Shown in pieces: positions 49,180 to 58,964 of a stretch of DNA of 64,000 nt (the first letter of the stretch is position 1; each line of letters opens with the position of its first letter). Origin of the DNA: Thiomicrorhabdus chilensis DSM 12352. Its GTDB lineage: Bacteria; Pseudomonadota; Gammaproteobacteria; Thiomicrospirales; Thiomicrospiraceae. Both the position numbers and the translations under genes were made by a program. Location of the stretch: contig NZ_KI519609.1 of assembly GCF_000483485.1 (NCBI RefSeq), positions 2,137,460 to 2,201,459 on the forward strand. The letters run 5' to 3'. A model generated the notes under the pieces. It did not search any database. It was not told where the DNA came from and saw nothing but the letters and a program-made list of their open reading frames with translations.

Positions 49180-50778
49180 TCAGGACTTCAGCTCAATGCG
49201 CTTGACCACCAGCAGAATCAGCAGGCTCATGCCAATCAGCAACAAAGAAGGCAGTGCCGCGCGCTCATACAAACCTTCCGCGGCCAGCTCATAAACCTGA
49301 ATCGCCAAGGTATCCCACCCATAGGGGCGGAGCAGATAGGTGGCGGGCAACTCTTTCATCACATCCACCGCCACCAATAGAAAAGCCACGGCGACACCCG
49401 GCAACACCAAAGGCAAATAGACCCGTCTGAATATCTTAAAACGGTTCGCTCCCAGTGTTTGCGCCGCCTCTACATAACTGGGATGAATGCTTTCAAAGGC
49501 GCCTTCAACCGGACCGATCGCAACGGCGATAAAACGGCTCAAATAGGCATAAAGCAAAATACCCAAACCACCGGACACCAATAACAGAAGTTCAAAACCA
49601 AACCACTGCTTGACCCACGTCTCAACAATAAAGAGCACAAACAGCAAGCCAATCGCCATGACTGATCCCGGCAAGGCATAACCCATGCTGGCAAAACTCA
49701 ACAGCAGATTAGCGCTTTTGGAAGGCTTACGACTGCGGTACTTGATACTCAGCAACATCAGCGCCACAGACACCGACATCAAAGCGGCCATGACCCCTAA
49801 AGCCAGGGTATTGAACATCCAGCTCCAATACTGATCCTGCCATTCAACAGTGAACGTCTGCCAGCCCCAAACCAGCAACTGCAAAAGCGGCGCGATGAAA
49901 CTTAGACCAACCACCAACAGACTCGCAACCACCGCCAGAAAGGCACGCCTACCTTGCAACTGAAACGGCCGACTGATCATACATTGATCGGTATAAAACT
50001 TGGCGCGCCCGCGACTGTAACGCTCAACCGCAATCAGAATAAAGCTAAACAACACCAAAAGGCTCGCCACCTGAGCCGCCACTTCGATACTGCGGTAATC
50101 TTCCCAGGCTGAATAAATCACCGTCGTGAAGGTATCGTAGTTAAACATCGAAACCACACCAAAGTCGGAAATGGTTTCCATTAAGGCGAGAGTGATGCCG
50201 GCGACAATGCTCGGGCGAGCCAAGGGCAAACTGACGGTCCGAAAAGTACGCCAGTGACTGGCGCCAAGCATCTGACTGGCCTCCACATAAGTGTGCCGCT
50301 GTGCCTGAAAACCTATCTTGGCCAGCATATAGACATACGGATAAAAAACCAGTGTGAATACCGTTATTACGGCGGCATGACCTGAACGAATATCCACCCC
50401 CTGGAAGGGAGTAACTGACCTCAAAAAACCTTGCACAGGCCCGGCAAAGTCCAGCAAACCCAAATAAACAAACGCCACTACATAAGCCGGCAATACAAAA
50501 GGCAGGAAAAACAATATCTCAAAAGCGCGTCGGCCGGGAAATTCACACATGGTAACCAACCACGCAAGCCCTGTGCCCAGCAAGCCTGCCCCCAAAGCCA
50601 CACCCAGCAATAGAATCAGCGTATTCATCAGCATGTCAGGCAATAAAGTGTCAGCAAAATGTGCAAACAGTTCCCATTGAGGGTTCAGCCAGGCAAACGC
50701 CACCACCACTACCGGAGCAGCTAAAAGAAATGTCAGAAAGATGAATACAAGGCGGCCTTTAAACACAGGCCACCTCAA
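49180..50778 (-). CDS. fbpB: Ferric-iron ABC transporter, permease
   Basis: The 532-residue inner-membrane protein has two fused permease halves with about twelve membrane segments. EAA-type loops appear as YVEASQMLGASHWRTFRTVSLPLARPSIVAG (first half) and YVEAAQTLGANRFKIFRRVYLPLVLPG (second half), the contacts for the ATPase. Fusion of both halves is the rule in FbpB/SfuB. It is last in the fbpC-fbpA-fbpB group, 28 bases after fbpA. Confidence 0.92.
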   Translation of the reverse strand: MRWPVFKGRLVFIFLTFLLAAPVVVVAFAWLNPQWELFAHFADTLLPDMLMNTLILLLGVALGAGLLGTGLAWLVTMCEFPGRRAFEILFFLPFVLPAYVVAFVYLGLLDFAGPVQGFLRSVTPFQGVDIRSGHAAVITVFTLVFYPYVYMLAKIGFQAQRHTYVEASQMLGASHWRTFRTVSLPLARPSIVAGITLALMETISDFGVVSMFNYDTFTTVIYSAWEDYRSIEVAAQVASLLVLFSFILIAVERYSRGRAKFYTDQCMISRPFQLQGRRAFLAVVASLLVVGLSFIAPLLQLLVWGWQTFTVEWQDQYWSWMFNTLALGVMAALMSVSVALMLLSIKYRSRKPSKSANLLLSFASMGYALPGSVMAIGLLFVLFIVETWVKQWFGFELLLLVSGGLGILLYAYLSRFIAVAIGPVEGAFESIHPSYVEAAQTLGANRFKIFRRVYLPLVLPGVAVAFLLVAVDVMKELPATYLLRPYGWDTLAIQVYELAAEGLYERAALPSLLLIGMSLLILLVVKRIELKS

Positions 50779-50806
50779 GGTTTTGAACCACTTCGAGTCT
50801 CAAGGC

Positions 50807-51862
50807 TTATCGATATCCATTACGCTGCATCAACTTCACTGCGTCGGCTTGCAATGCACCGACCTGTTGCAGATTCAGCTTGTCCTGCTCAAACGTCCCC
50901 CAAGCCGCCACCAACGGATCCGACTTGACGGCGGGATTGGCCGGAAACTCTTTATTCAAACGTGCAAACAATTCCTGAGCAGAATCACTGGCCAACCAAG
51001 CCAATAAGCGGTTCGCGAGTTCTGGGTGTTTAGCATGCTTTAGGATTCCGGCGCCCGAGACATTCACATGAGTACCGGTGGTTTGCTGGTTAGCCCAATA
51101 TAACTTAAGCGGTACCTCCGGGTTTTTCTCTTGCAAGCGCCCAAAATAATAGGTGTTCACCAAACCAACATCACACTGCCCCGCTATGATCGCATCCATA
51201 ATATGCGAATCCTTAGCCATAGGAACCGCCGCCAGGTTGTCTACCCAACCCTGTATGACCTGACTGGTTTGCGACTCGCCATGATGCGCCAACAGCGCCG
51301 ACACCAAAGACTTGGTATAAACCTTCTTGGCCGTTCTCAAACACAAACGCCCTTTCCATTGCGGCTCGGCCAGCTGTTCATACGAAGACAATTCTGAGGG
51401 TTTGACGCGTTCGCTACTGTACACAATGGTACGGGCACGAATCGACAGGCCTGTCCATAATCCGTCCGGATCACGCAAATGCGCCGGAATGGACTCCTTC
51501 ACCAAAGGGGTTTGAATTGGCTGAAATACATCTTGCGAGGCGGCATACCACAGGTTGCCGGCATCCACAGTCATCAGCACATCGGCTGGAGTGGCCGCAC
51601 CTTCGGCCTTAACCCGCTCAATCAAAGCGTTGTCCTTACCTGTTAAATAAGAAACCTTAATTCCTGTTTCGGCGGTAAAGGCATCAAACACCGGTTTAAT
51701 CAGATGCTCCTTGCGGGAAGAGTAAACCACCACCTCTTTTTCACCACTGACATCCGCCGCTTGAACCTGAAGCGAATGAAACCCTAAAACGGGCACGGCA
51801 AGCCATAAACTCAAAAACCAAATATTGAAACCGCTTAGGGTCGTTTTCACTGCATTGCGCAT
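50807..51862 (-). CDS. fbpA: Ferric-iron ABC transporter, periplasmic binding protein
   Basis: The 351-residue protein has a signal peptide (cut near VQAADVSG, residue ~36). The mature start is KEVVVYSSRKEHLIKPVFDAF, like FutA/FbpA. VNTYYFGRLQ holds the Tyr-Tyr pair that binds ferric iron in the family. ATG 51862 has AAGGAG upstream; the frame opens at 51946 and overlaps fbpC, which is not supported. An octamer is at 51446. Thiamine or other ligands are less likely given the Tyr pair and the Fur-like box. Confidence 0.92.
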   Translation of the reverse strand: MRNAVKTTLSGFNIWFLSLWLAVPVLGFHSLQVQAADVSGEKEVVVYSSRKEHLIKPVFDAFTAETGIKVSYLTGKDNALIERVKAEGAATPADVLMTVDAGNLWYAASQDVFQPIQTPLVKESIPAHLRDPDGLWTGLSIRARTIVYSSERVKPSELSSYEQLAEPQWKGRLCLRTAKKVYTKSLVSALLAHHGESQTSQVIQGWVDNLAAVPMAKDSHIMDAIIAGQCDVGLVNTYYFGRLQEKNPEVPLKLYWANQQTTGTHVNVSGAGILKHAKHPELANRLLAWLASDSAQELFARLNKEFPANPAVKSDPLVAAWGTFEQDKLNLQQVGALQADAVKLMQRNGYR

Positions 51863-51896
51863 AAAAGCTCCTTCCTTATCCCAAGTTTGCTGACTT

Positions 51897-52562
51897 TTAA
51901 TGTAATTGCTGCCAGTTTTCAATGACACCCGCTTCAAGCAACCCAATGCGATCGGCCATCAACTCGGCCTCTTTGGGGTCGTGGGTGACCAAAATGGCTG
52001 AGACCCCTTCCGACTTCAATACAGACTTCATTTCCAACACCAGTGGGTAACGCGTACTGGAATCCAAACTGGAAAAAGGCTCATCCAATAAAATCAAACC
52101 CGGTCGCGGAGCCAAGGCGCGCGCCAACGCAACCCGTTGTTGTTGCCCGCCTGACAACTCATGTGGATAACGTTTAGCCATCTCCTGAGGTAGACGCACC
52201 AAATCCAACAACTCGTTCAAACGGTTTTGCTGGTCTTTTTTAGACCAATCGGCAATGCCGAATGTAATATTCTGTTGCACGGTCATATGAGGAAACAGCG
52301 CATAATCCTGAAATACCATGCCGATTCCACGCTTCTGAGGTGGCACCAAACACCGGCCTTCACAGAGAACACAGGCTTGATTCAAGTGCACCTCTCCGGA
52401 TTGTGCACACTGCAACCCGGCAATGGCCCGCAACACAGTGGTCTTGCCGCTGCCACTCTGTCCTAGAATGGCGACAATTTCACCCTGTGGCATATCCATC
52501 ACAAAGTTTTCCAATATTGGACGCTCTCCCAAAGAGATGCTCAAATCCTTCACTGCCAACAT
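51897..52562 (-). CDS. fbpC: Ferric-iron ABC transporter, ATP-binding protein
   Basis: The 221-residue ATPase has Walker A GQSGSGKTT, signature LSGGQQQRVALARALAP, Walker B GLILLDEP and the switch His in LVTHDPKEAE. It is shorter than many FbpC proteins, which carry a C-terminal regulatory domain of ~100 residues; here that domain is missing. It is the first gene of the operon and has GGAG before the ATG. Confidence 0.92.
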   Translation of the reverse strand: MLAVKDLSISLGERPILENFVMDMPQGEIVAILGQSGSGKTTVLRAIAGLQCAQSGEVHLNQACVLCEGRCLVPPQKRGIGMVFQDYALFPHMTVQQNITFGIADWSKKDQQNRLNELLDLVRLPQEMAKRYPHELSGGQQQRVALARALAPRPGLILLDEPFSSLDSSTRYPLVLEMKSVLKSEGVSAILVTHDPKEAELMADRIGLLEAGVIENWQQLH

Positions 52563-52644
52563 GTCGCAAACTCCACTTTTATCATTAAGCTGCTTAACCT
52601 AGGACAATATCTTACAAGCTATAAATACAAACATCAATACAAAA

Positions 52645-52663
52645 AAGAATTATTATCATTTAC
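52645..52663 (-). promoter_or_regulatory. Fur-like box before fbpC
   Basis: The minus strand reads GTAAATGATAATAATTCTT, matching 14 of 19 bases of the Fur consensus. It lies ~85 bases upstream of fbpC, so iron repression is likely. Confidence 0.65.
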
Positions 52664-52749
52664 AAAACAAATAGGATCACAAACAAACCCCTGCTTTAAT
52701 TTATACAACCATATGTTATGGGATTGCCTCCCCTTCACCGAGGCACAAA

Positions 52750-52772
52750 AAACCCGCTATATAAGCGGGTTT
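52750..52772 (-). terminator. Terminator of ssb
   Basis: AAACCCGCT and AGCGGGTTT form a 9-bp stem with a 5-base loop and a T-run on the minus strand, just past the ssb stop. Confidence 0.82.
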
Positions 52773-52808
52773 CAAACAAAATTAAACAGTTTTTAATTTT
52801 ATCTTAAA

Positions 52809-53417
52809 TTAGAACGGCACATCATCATCGTCAAAATCATTCGGCACATAGGCCGGTGCCTTTTGAGGCTGAGCCCCCCCCATGGGTTGTTGCGGCTGTT
52901 GCGGGGGCTGCATACCGCCTTGATTCATAGGCTGCTGCCCCATCTGGCCGCCCATTGGTGCCGAGGCCGGCTGTTGAAATCCACCTTGCCCCATGCCTGC
53001 TTGATTCTGGGCTTGATTCTGCCCACCGCCGAATCCGCTGTTATCGTATGAGGTATCACTGCCTCCTTGACGACCACCCAACATCTGCATGCTGCCAGAG
53101 AAGCCATCAATCACCACTTCGGTGCTATAACGGTCCTGGCCGGTATTCTGGTCTTGCCATTTTCGGGTTTGCAATTTACCTTCAAGGTAAACCTGTGAAC
53201 CTTTTGTCAAATATTGACCGGCGATCTCTGCCAACTTGCCGAAAATAACCACACGATGCCATTCGGTTTTTTCTTGTTTCTGTCCAGTGGACTTATCATT
53301 CCACTGTTCGCTTGTGGCGACATTAAGGTTGGCAATGGCATTGCCATTGGCTGAATACTTCACCTCAGGATCTCGACCCAATGTTCCGACTAAAATGACT
53401 TTATTTACACCACGCAT
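52809..53417 (-). CDS. ssb: Single-stranded DNA-binding protein
   Basis: SSB coats single-stranded DNA. The 202-residue protein has the OB fold (residues 1-110: [36 protein letters not shown]), a Gln/Gly/Pro-rich linker, and the acidic tip FDDDDVPF that recruits repair and replication partners. It lies 32 bases after the MFS gene. I see no LexA box near it. The order uvrA, MFS, ssb is common in gammaproteobacteria. Confidence 0.98.
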   Translation of the reverse strand: MRGVNKVILVGTLGRDPEVKYSANGNAIANLNVATSEQWNDKSTGQKQEKTEWHRVVIFGKLAEIAGQYLTKGSQVYLEGKLQTRKWQDQNTGQDRYSTEVVIDGFSGSMQMLGGRQGGSDTSYDNSGFGGGQNQAQNQAGMGQGGFQQPASAPMGGQMGQQPMNQGGMQPPQQPQQPMGGAQPQKAPAYVPNDFDDDDVPF

Positions 53418-53449
53418 ACCGCTCTCTCTTCCAATTAATTTCTATAATG

Positions 53450-54844
53450 TTAATGACTGACTTTACTTTGCTGAATGTAGCGAATCAAGGATTCTTCATT
53501 CTGTACTTTTCGATCCACCTTAAAGTAGGCGCGCTGCTCTTCCGGCAAGATCACCACTTCATATACACCGTCATAAGCCAATAACTTGTTCTGCAAGTCT
53601 TCAATTTCATTCTCAGCCACTTGGCCAACCGGCACCGATGCGATGCTCAGAGGCATGGGTTTCTGCATAGTGGCCGCAGCCAGAAACCAAAGCAACCCGA
53701 TGATTGAGGTAAACATAAAGACACCATTATAACCATAATGCTGATAAAAATATCCACCGAATAAACCACCCAATGCGGCACCTAAAAACTGGCTGGTTGA
53801 ATAGACGCCGCTGGCGGTTCCTTTTTTATCGGCCGGCGCCAGCTTGACCACCAAGGAAGGTAAAGAGGCTTCCAATAAATTAAAGGCGGTAAAGAAAATC
53901 AACAACAAGAAAAACAACGACCAGAAACCTTCATGGAAGTTCATAAATCCAAGCTGCATCAAAGCCACCACGGCGATCGCTCCTACAAAAACCGGCTTCA
54001 TACGGTCGCGACTCTCGGCCTGAATAATGAAAGGCACCATCAACACAAACGACAACAGCATGACCGGCAAATAAATATGCCAATGTTGCAAACTATCCAG
54101 TCCGGCGCCGTCGCGCAACGCCAAAGGCAACACCACAAACATCGCCGTCAAGATCGCATGCAGTACAAACACCCCAAAATCCAGACGCAACAACTGGGGG
54201 TTTTTGAGGATTTCACCAAACTGACTTAGATCGGTTTCGGCTTCGCGTTGGAACGCCTGATTTTGAATTTTGGGCATGGCGAAAAGCACCAGTAAAATTC
54301 CGATAATTCCCAACAGGGCGGTGACCCAAAAAATGCCGCGCACACCAAACCAGGCCGACAGAACCGGCCCGGCGATCAGCGACAAGGTAAAGGATAAACC
54401 GATGGTGATGCCCACGATCGACATGGCCCTGAGTCGAAATTGTTCACTCACCAGGTCGGCCACCGATGCCATCAACACCGCAGCAACCGCTCCCATGCCC
54501 TGCAAGGCGCGCCCTAGGATCATCATTTCAATGGAATCGGCCAAGGCACACATCACGGAACCGGCCATAAACACCAACATTCCAGCAATGATTAAAGGTT
54601 TGCGTCCATACTTATCAGACAGCATGCCATAAGGAATCTGCAACAGCGCCTGAGTCAAACCGTAAATACCGATGGCGATACCGATTTGCGTTCCGGTCAC
54701 CTCTGCAAATTCAGCCTCGGCAAACAAGGCGAACACTGGAAAAATCATAAACAACCCGAGCATACGGGTGGAAAAGATTCCGGCAACGGACAGGGCGGCG
54801 CGTTTCTCGGTCGGATTCATAGCGGCGGGAGAGGGTTCAGACAT
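53450..54844 (-). CDS. YajR-like MFS transporter with C-terminal YAM-type domain
   Basis: The 464-residue inner-membrane protein has 12 segments. It carries the MFS motif GMLSDKYGRKPLI, and LGRALQGMGAVAAVLMA in the middle. The last ~70 residues (EIEDLQNKLLAYDGVYEVVILPEEQRAYFKVDRKV) look like the ferredoxin-fold YAM domain of E. coli YajR. The substrate is unknown. Its neighbourhood beside ssb is conserved. The 169-base inverted-repeat element lies just upstream of its start. Confidence 0.88.
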   Translation of the reverse strand: MSEPSPAAMNPTEKRAALSVAGIFSTRMLGLFMIFPVFALFAEAEFAEVTGTQIGIAIGIYGLTQALLQIPYGMLSDKYGRKPLIIAGMLVFMAGSVMCALADSIEMMILGRALQGMGAVAAVLMASVADLVSEQFRLRAMSIVGITIGLSFTLSLIAGPVLSAWFGVRGIFWVTALLGIIGILLVLFAMPKIQNQAFQREAETDLSQFGEILKNPQLLRLDFGVFVLHAILTAMFVVLPLALRDGAGLDSLQHWHIYLPVMLLSFVLMVPFIIQAESRDRMKPVFVGAIAVVALMQLGFMNFHEGFWSLFFLLLIFFTAFNLLEASLPSLVVKLAPADKKGTASGVYSTSQFLGAALGGLFGGYFYQHYGYNGVFMFTSIIGLLWFLAAATMQKPMPLSIASVPVGQVAENEIEDLQNKLLAYDGVYEVVILPEEQRAYFKVDRKVQNEESLIRYIQQSKVSH

Positions 54845-55233
54845 TCAGAAATCCTTAATTTCAGCTTCTTAAGTATGAAAAGGTTCGCTTAGGGAAGCTC
54901 CAATTGAATCCGTTTGGATTCTGGCAACGCCAAGTTTGTCAGATCAAGGCGTGAAGTTGCAGTCATGTCTAGACCTTACAAAACTTCACAACGCAGAGAT
55001 GGCAAATTTGGCTAAGCCCCGCAGAATTTCAAACGGATTCAATCAGAGGTTCCTTAGATAAAGTCGCCAATTATAACACCCCTGTTTGTGACTCACGCTA
55101 TAATTAAAACTTGTCTTTTTTCACCGGTGATAAACATCGAAAACGCAGCATGAGACACAAATCGTGCATCATCCACCGGCTGAGATTCAAGCAAACAGAA
55201 ACGCTCACCACGACTTCACTGAAAGGGAACATT
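54845..55233. other. Intergenic region between MFS and SIMPL genes (389 bases)
   Basis: Most of it is a ~169-base inverted-repeat element (54889-55057). The rest precedes the SIMPL gene. An open frame from 55111 joins that gene in phase, but the part before 55234 has no protein-like character. Confidence 0.65.
54889..55057. mobile_element. MITE-like element with long inverted ends
   Basis: The ends TTAGGGAAGCTCC and GAGGTTCCTTAG are imperfect inverted repeats. They continue into ATTGAATCCGTTTG (left) and CAAACGGATTCAAT (right), which match perfectly, and into inner arms like GCCAAGTTTG and CAAATTTGGC, and GTGAAGTT and AACTTCAC. Nearly the whole unit can fold into one long hairpin. It has no coding capacity. 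A non-autonomous transposon or IS remnant is likely; target-site duplication is unclear. Confidence 0.68.
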
Positions 55234-55980
55234 ATGAGATTCGTACACACCCTGCCCCCAGCATTCACAATCGTCTTGGCCCGCTTGACGGCCAGCCTGA
55301 TTTTCACTTTAGGTTTCCAGTCGATGGCTTACGCACAAAACGACGACATTCACAGCAAGCCGTTGCATCAAGTTCATTTCAGCATCAGCCAGGCCCAACA
55401 ACTGGACAATGACGTAGCGGAAATCCGTTTTCGTCATATCGCCCAAGCCCCTTCTGCTGAAGGCGTAATGCAAGAAATCAACCAACACATGCAAGCCGCG
55501 CTGAAGGTATTGAAATCTCAGCCGCATATACAATTGCAAACCTCTCCCTATCAAGTCTACCCCGCTTATAACAAACAACAGATCATCACCCATTGGAAAG
55601 GCCGGCAGTCATTGATTTTGACGACCGAAAAACTGGCAGGCCTGCCTAAATTGCTGACCCAATTGCAGCCATACCTCAGTTATGAATCGACCCAATTCCG
55701 CATTTCGGAAGAGGCCCGCCAGAAAACCCTTGTCAACTTGACCCAACAAGCACTGAAACGTTACCAAAAGCAAGCGGAGCTCATTGCCCAAAGTTTTGGC
55801 AAGCCGCATTATCAGCTGGTGAAAACCCAAATTCATTCACCTTCAGCAATTCAGCCCCCGCGACCCTACCTGCAAGCCGCTCGAAGCATGTCGGAAGCCG
55901 CGCCGGTGATTGAATCCGGGCAAAGCGAATTACGCATTCAAATTGACGGCACTTTGCAATTAGGCTCCCCGTCGCCCTAA
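55234..55980 (+). CDS. SIMPL-domain (DUF541) periplasmic protein
   Basis: The 248-residue protein has a signal peptide (residues ~1-36, ending MAYAQND). The rest fits a SIMPL/DUF541 domain, which relatives use as small periplasmic or membrane-linked oligomers: VHFSISQAQQLDNDVAEIRFRHIAQAPSAEGVMQEINQHMQAALKVL and the later ALKRYQKQAELIAQSFGKPHYQLVKTQI. Start 55234 has AAAGGG before it. Function is unknown; stress or redox links are reported for some relatives. It is upstream of uvrA and carries an octamer at 55637. Confidence 0.82.
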   Translation: MRFVHTLPPAFTIVLARLTASLIFTLGFQSMAYAQNDDIHSKPLHQVHFSISQAQQLDNDVAEIRFRHIAQAPSAEGVMQEINQHMQAALKVLKSQPHIQLQTSPYQVYPAYNKQQIITHWKGRQSLILTTEKLAGLPKLLTQLQPYLSYESTQFRISEEARQKTLVNLTQQALKRYQKQAELIAQSFGKPHYQLVKTQIHSPSAIQPPRPYLQAARSMSEAAPVIESGQSELRIQIDGTLQLGSPSP

Positions 55981-56047
55981 AACCGAACCGGTTCACACGC
56001 TTTATCGCCCAACCCCATGTTGCAGATGAGTGACAAGCGTCTCATCT

Positions 56048-56056
56048 TGTTATAAT
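56048..56056 (+). promoter_or_regulatory. Extended -10 promoter before uvrA
   Basis: TGTTATAAT is an extended -10 box (TGnTATAAT), 29 bases before the uvrA ATG. The -35 region is weak. I see no LexA operator in the 105 bases between the SIMPL gene and uvrA. Confidence 0.5.
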
Positions 56057-56084
56057 GGTTTTTTTATTCAAACGACGGACGCAC

Positions 56085-58892
56085 ATGCTAGAAGAAATCA
56101 TTATCCAGGGAGCACGAACCCACAATTTAAAAAACATTGATGTCACCTTGCCGCGTGACAAACTAATTGTGATTACCGGCCTGTCCGGTTCTGGAAAATC
56201 CTCCCTGGCATTTGACACCATCTATGCGGAAGGTCAGCGCCGCTATGTGGAATCGCTATCGGCTTACGCCCGTCAATTCCTGTCGATGATGGAAAAGCCT
56301 GATGTGGATCACATTGAAGGGCTCTCTCCAGCCATCTCGATCGAGCAAAAATCGACCTCTCACAATCCACGTTCCACCGTCGGAACCGTTACCGAAATTT
56401 ACGACTACTTGAGACTGCTCTACGCGCGTACCGGCACACCGCGCTGCCCGACCCACCTTTGTGACTTAGAGGCTCAAACCGTCAGCCAAATGGTTGACCA
56501 TACGCTGACCCTGCCGGAAGGCAGCAAATGCCTGCTGATTGCTCCGGTGGTTCGCGGTAAAAAAGGCGAGCACCACCAGCTGCTGGACGAACTTCAGGCA
56601 CAAGGCTATATTCGCGCACGTATTGACGGCGTAGTGCATGAACTCGATGGGCAGATCCAACTGGATAAAAACAAGAAACACGACATCGATGTCATCGTTG
56701 ACCGCTTCAAGGTTCGAGCCGACATCAAACAGCGCCTTGCGGAGTCGTTTGAAACCGCTCTGCGCCTGGCGGACGGAATCGCTCGAGTGCTGCCGATGGA
56801 TGAATCGGACGATTTTGAACTGCTTTTTTCTGAAAAGTTCTCCTGCCCGCATTGCGGCTATTCGGTTCCGGAACTGGAACCGAGAATCTTCTCCTTCAAC
56901 AACCCGCACGGCGCCTGCCCAAGTTGCGACGGGCTTGGTGTCAAAGACAACTTTGACCCCAAACGCGTCATCACCCATCCCGAACTGAGTCTCGCCGGAG
57001 GGGCAATTCGTGGCTGGGACCGTCGCCATAAATATTATTACGACCTGCTCAAAGCGGTCGCCGACCATTACGAATTCGATGTGGAAACGCCTTGGGAAGA
57101 ACTTTCCGAGGAACATCGCCAAGTCATCCTCTATGGCTCCGGCACCAAAAAGATTCCGTTACCGCACGGCAAATACAGCGACACCCGCCGTTTTGAAGGG
57201 GTCATTCCCAATATGGAACGCCGTTTCGCGGAAACCGAGAGCAAGTCGGTGCGAGATGAGTTGGATAAATATCGTGTCAGCACACTCTGTCCGTCGTGTG
57301 AAGGCACTCGTCTGAATACCGCCGCCCGCCATGTTTATATCGCGGACCGCACCCTTCCCTCTTTGACCGAACAACCGATCAATGAACTGCATGAATTCTT
57401 TAGCCAGCTTCAACTGGAAGGTGCCAAAGGCAAAATTGCCGACAAAATCATCAAAGAGATACACGAACGCTTGAGCTTTCTGGTCAATGTCGGACTCAAT
57501 TATTTGACCCTGAGCCGAAGTGCGGAAACCTTGTCTGGTGGTGAGGCCCAGCGAATCAGGCTCGCCAGCCAAATCGGAGCAGGCCTGGTTGGGGTCATGT
57601 ATGTACTTGACGAACCGTCGATCGGGCTTCACCAGCGCGACAACGATCGCCTATTGGCGACCTTGACCCATCTGCGTGATTTGGGCAATACCGTCATTGT
57701 TGTGGAACACGATGAGGACGCCATACGTGCCGCCGATTATGTGTTGGACATTGGCCCCGGAGCCGGTATCCACGGTGGTCGCATCATGGCACAGGGAACG
57801 CCGGAAGAGGTGACCAATAACCCGGAATCCCTGACTGGGCAATTCCTCAAAGGCACCCGAAAAATTGAAGTCCCGGGCGAACGCCTGGAACCGAGCAAAA
57901 ACAAGTGGCTCACAATCAAAGGAGCCAGCGGCAACAACCTGCAAAACGTCACTCTGGAAATCCCAGCAGGCCTGTTGACTTGCGTAACCGGCGTTTCAGG
58001 TTCAGGAAAATCGACTCTGATTAACGGAACCCTGTCCAAAATCAGCGCCAACGAACTCAACGGCGCCATGCAAATCACCGCGCCTTACGAATCGGTTGAA
58101 GGGCTAGAACATTTCGACAAGGCGGTCAATATCGACCAAAGTGCGATTGGACGCACTCCGCGTTCAAATCCGGCGACCTATACCGGACTGTTCACACCGA
58201 TTCGTGAACTGCTTGCAGCCACGCCAGAGTCGCGCACCCGTGGTTATACGCCCGGACGTTTCAGTTTTAACGTCAAAGGCGGACGCTGTGAAGCCTGCCA
58301 GGGGGACGGCATGATCAAGGTGGAGATGCACTTCCTGCCGGATGTCTACGTGCCTTGCGATGCCTGTCAAGGCGCGCGCTACAATCGAGAAACCCTACAG
58401 GTGCAATACAAAGGCAAAAACATTCACGAAATCCTGGAAATGACCGCTGAAGATGCCCGTGCTTTCTTTGATGCCATCCCGGTCATTGCCCGCAAGCTGC
58501 AAATGCTGATAGAAGTGGGGCTGGGCTATATCAAACTCGGTCAAAGCGCCACCACCCTGTCCGGCGGTGAAGCGCAACGTGTAAAATTAGCCAAAGAACT
58601 CTCCAAACGCGATACCGGCAATACGCTCTACATTCTGGACGAGCCCACCACCGGTCTGCACTTTCATGACATTGAACTGTTGCTCAAAGTGATTCGCCAT
58701 CTGCGAGATCAGGGAAATACGATTGTCATTATCGAACACAATCTGGATGTCATCAAAACCGCAGACTGGATTGTGGACTTAGGCCCCGAAGGTGGTTCCG
58801 GCGGCGGCCAGATCGTCGCCAGCGGCACACCCGAACAGGTGGCCAACACCCCTGAATCCCATACCGGCTATTACCTTAAAAACATGCTCTAA
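56085..58892 (+). CDS. uvrA: UvrABC excision nuclease subunit A
   Basis: UvrA finds bulky DNA damage for nucleotide excision repair. The 935-residue ABC ATPase has two P-loops ([12 protein letters not shown] near residue 32 and [11 protein letters not shown] near 635) and zinc pairs CPHCG/CPSC and CEAC/CDAC. The signature motifs [16 protein letters not shown] and [15 protein letters not shown] are also present. ATG 56085 ([16 protein letters not shown]) is the conserved start. Octamers lie at 57580 and 57967. Confidence 0.98.
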   Translation: MLEEIIIQGARTHNLKNIDVTLPRDKLIVITGLSGSGKSSLAFDTIYAEGQRRYVESLSAYARQFLSMMEKPDVDHIEGLSPAISIEQKSTSHNPRSTVGTVTEIYDYLRLLYARTGTPRCPTHLCDLEAQTVSQMVDHTLTLPEGSKCLLIAPVVRGKKGEHHQLLDELQAQGYIRARIDGVVHELDGQIQLDKNKKHDIDVIVDRFKVRADIKQRLAESFETALRLADGIARVLPMDESDDFELLFSEKFSCPHCGYSVPELEPRIFSFNNPHGACPSCDGLGVKDNFDPKRVITHPELSLAGGAIRGWDRRHKYYYDLLKAVADHYEFDVETPWEELSEEHRQVILYGSGTKKIPLPHGKYSDTRRFEGVIPNMERRFAETESKSVRDELDKYRVSTLCPSCEGTRLNTAARHVYIADRTLPSLTEQPINELHEFFSQLQLEGAKGKIADKIIKEIHERLSFLVNVGLNYLTLSRSAETLSGGEAQRIRLASQIGAGLVGVMYVLDEPSIGLHQRDNDRLLATLTHLRDLGNTVIVVEHDEDAIRAADYVLDIGPGAGIHGGRIMAQGTPEEVTNNPESLTGQFLKGTRKIEVPGERLEPSKNKWLTIKGASGNNLQNVTLEIPAGLLTCVTGVSGSGKSTLINGTLSKISANELNGAMQITAPYESVEGLEHFDKAVNIDQSAIGRTPRSNPATYTGLFTPIRELLAATPESRTRGYTPGRFSFNVKGGRCEACQGDGMIKVEMHFLPDVYVPCDACQGARYNRETLQVQYKGKNIHEILEMTAEDARAFFDAIPVIARKLQMLIEVGLGYIKLGQSATTLSGGEAQRVKLAKELSKRDTGNTLYILDEPTTGLHFHDIELLLKVIRHLRDQGNTIVIIEHNLDVIKTADWIVDLGPEGGSGGGQIVASGTPEQVANTPESHTGYYLKNML

Positions 58893-58919
58893 AAACGGGA
58901 TTATGACACTTAATATTTA

Positions 58920-58943
58920 AAAACAGGCAGGCCTGCCTGTTTT
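58920..58943. terminator. Perfect 24-base palindrome centred on an octamer
   Basis: AAAACAGGCAGG and CCTGCCTGTTTT are exact complements centred on the octamer at 58928. It follows uvrA by 27 bases and ends in a T-run, so it may terminate uvrA. There is no loop beyond the palindrome centre. Confidence 0.65.
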
Positions 58944-58964
58944 ACAGAAGATTCTGGAAAGTCT

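Noticed and set aside
55981-56084. LexA (SOS) operator before uvrA
   Set aside because: I looked for CTGT-N8-ACAG and close variants in this gap and found none.
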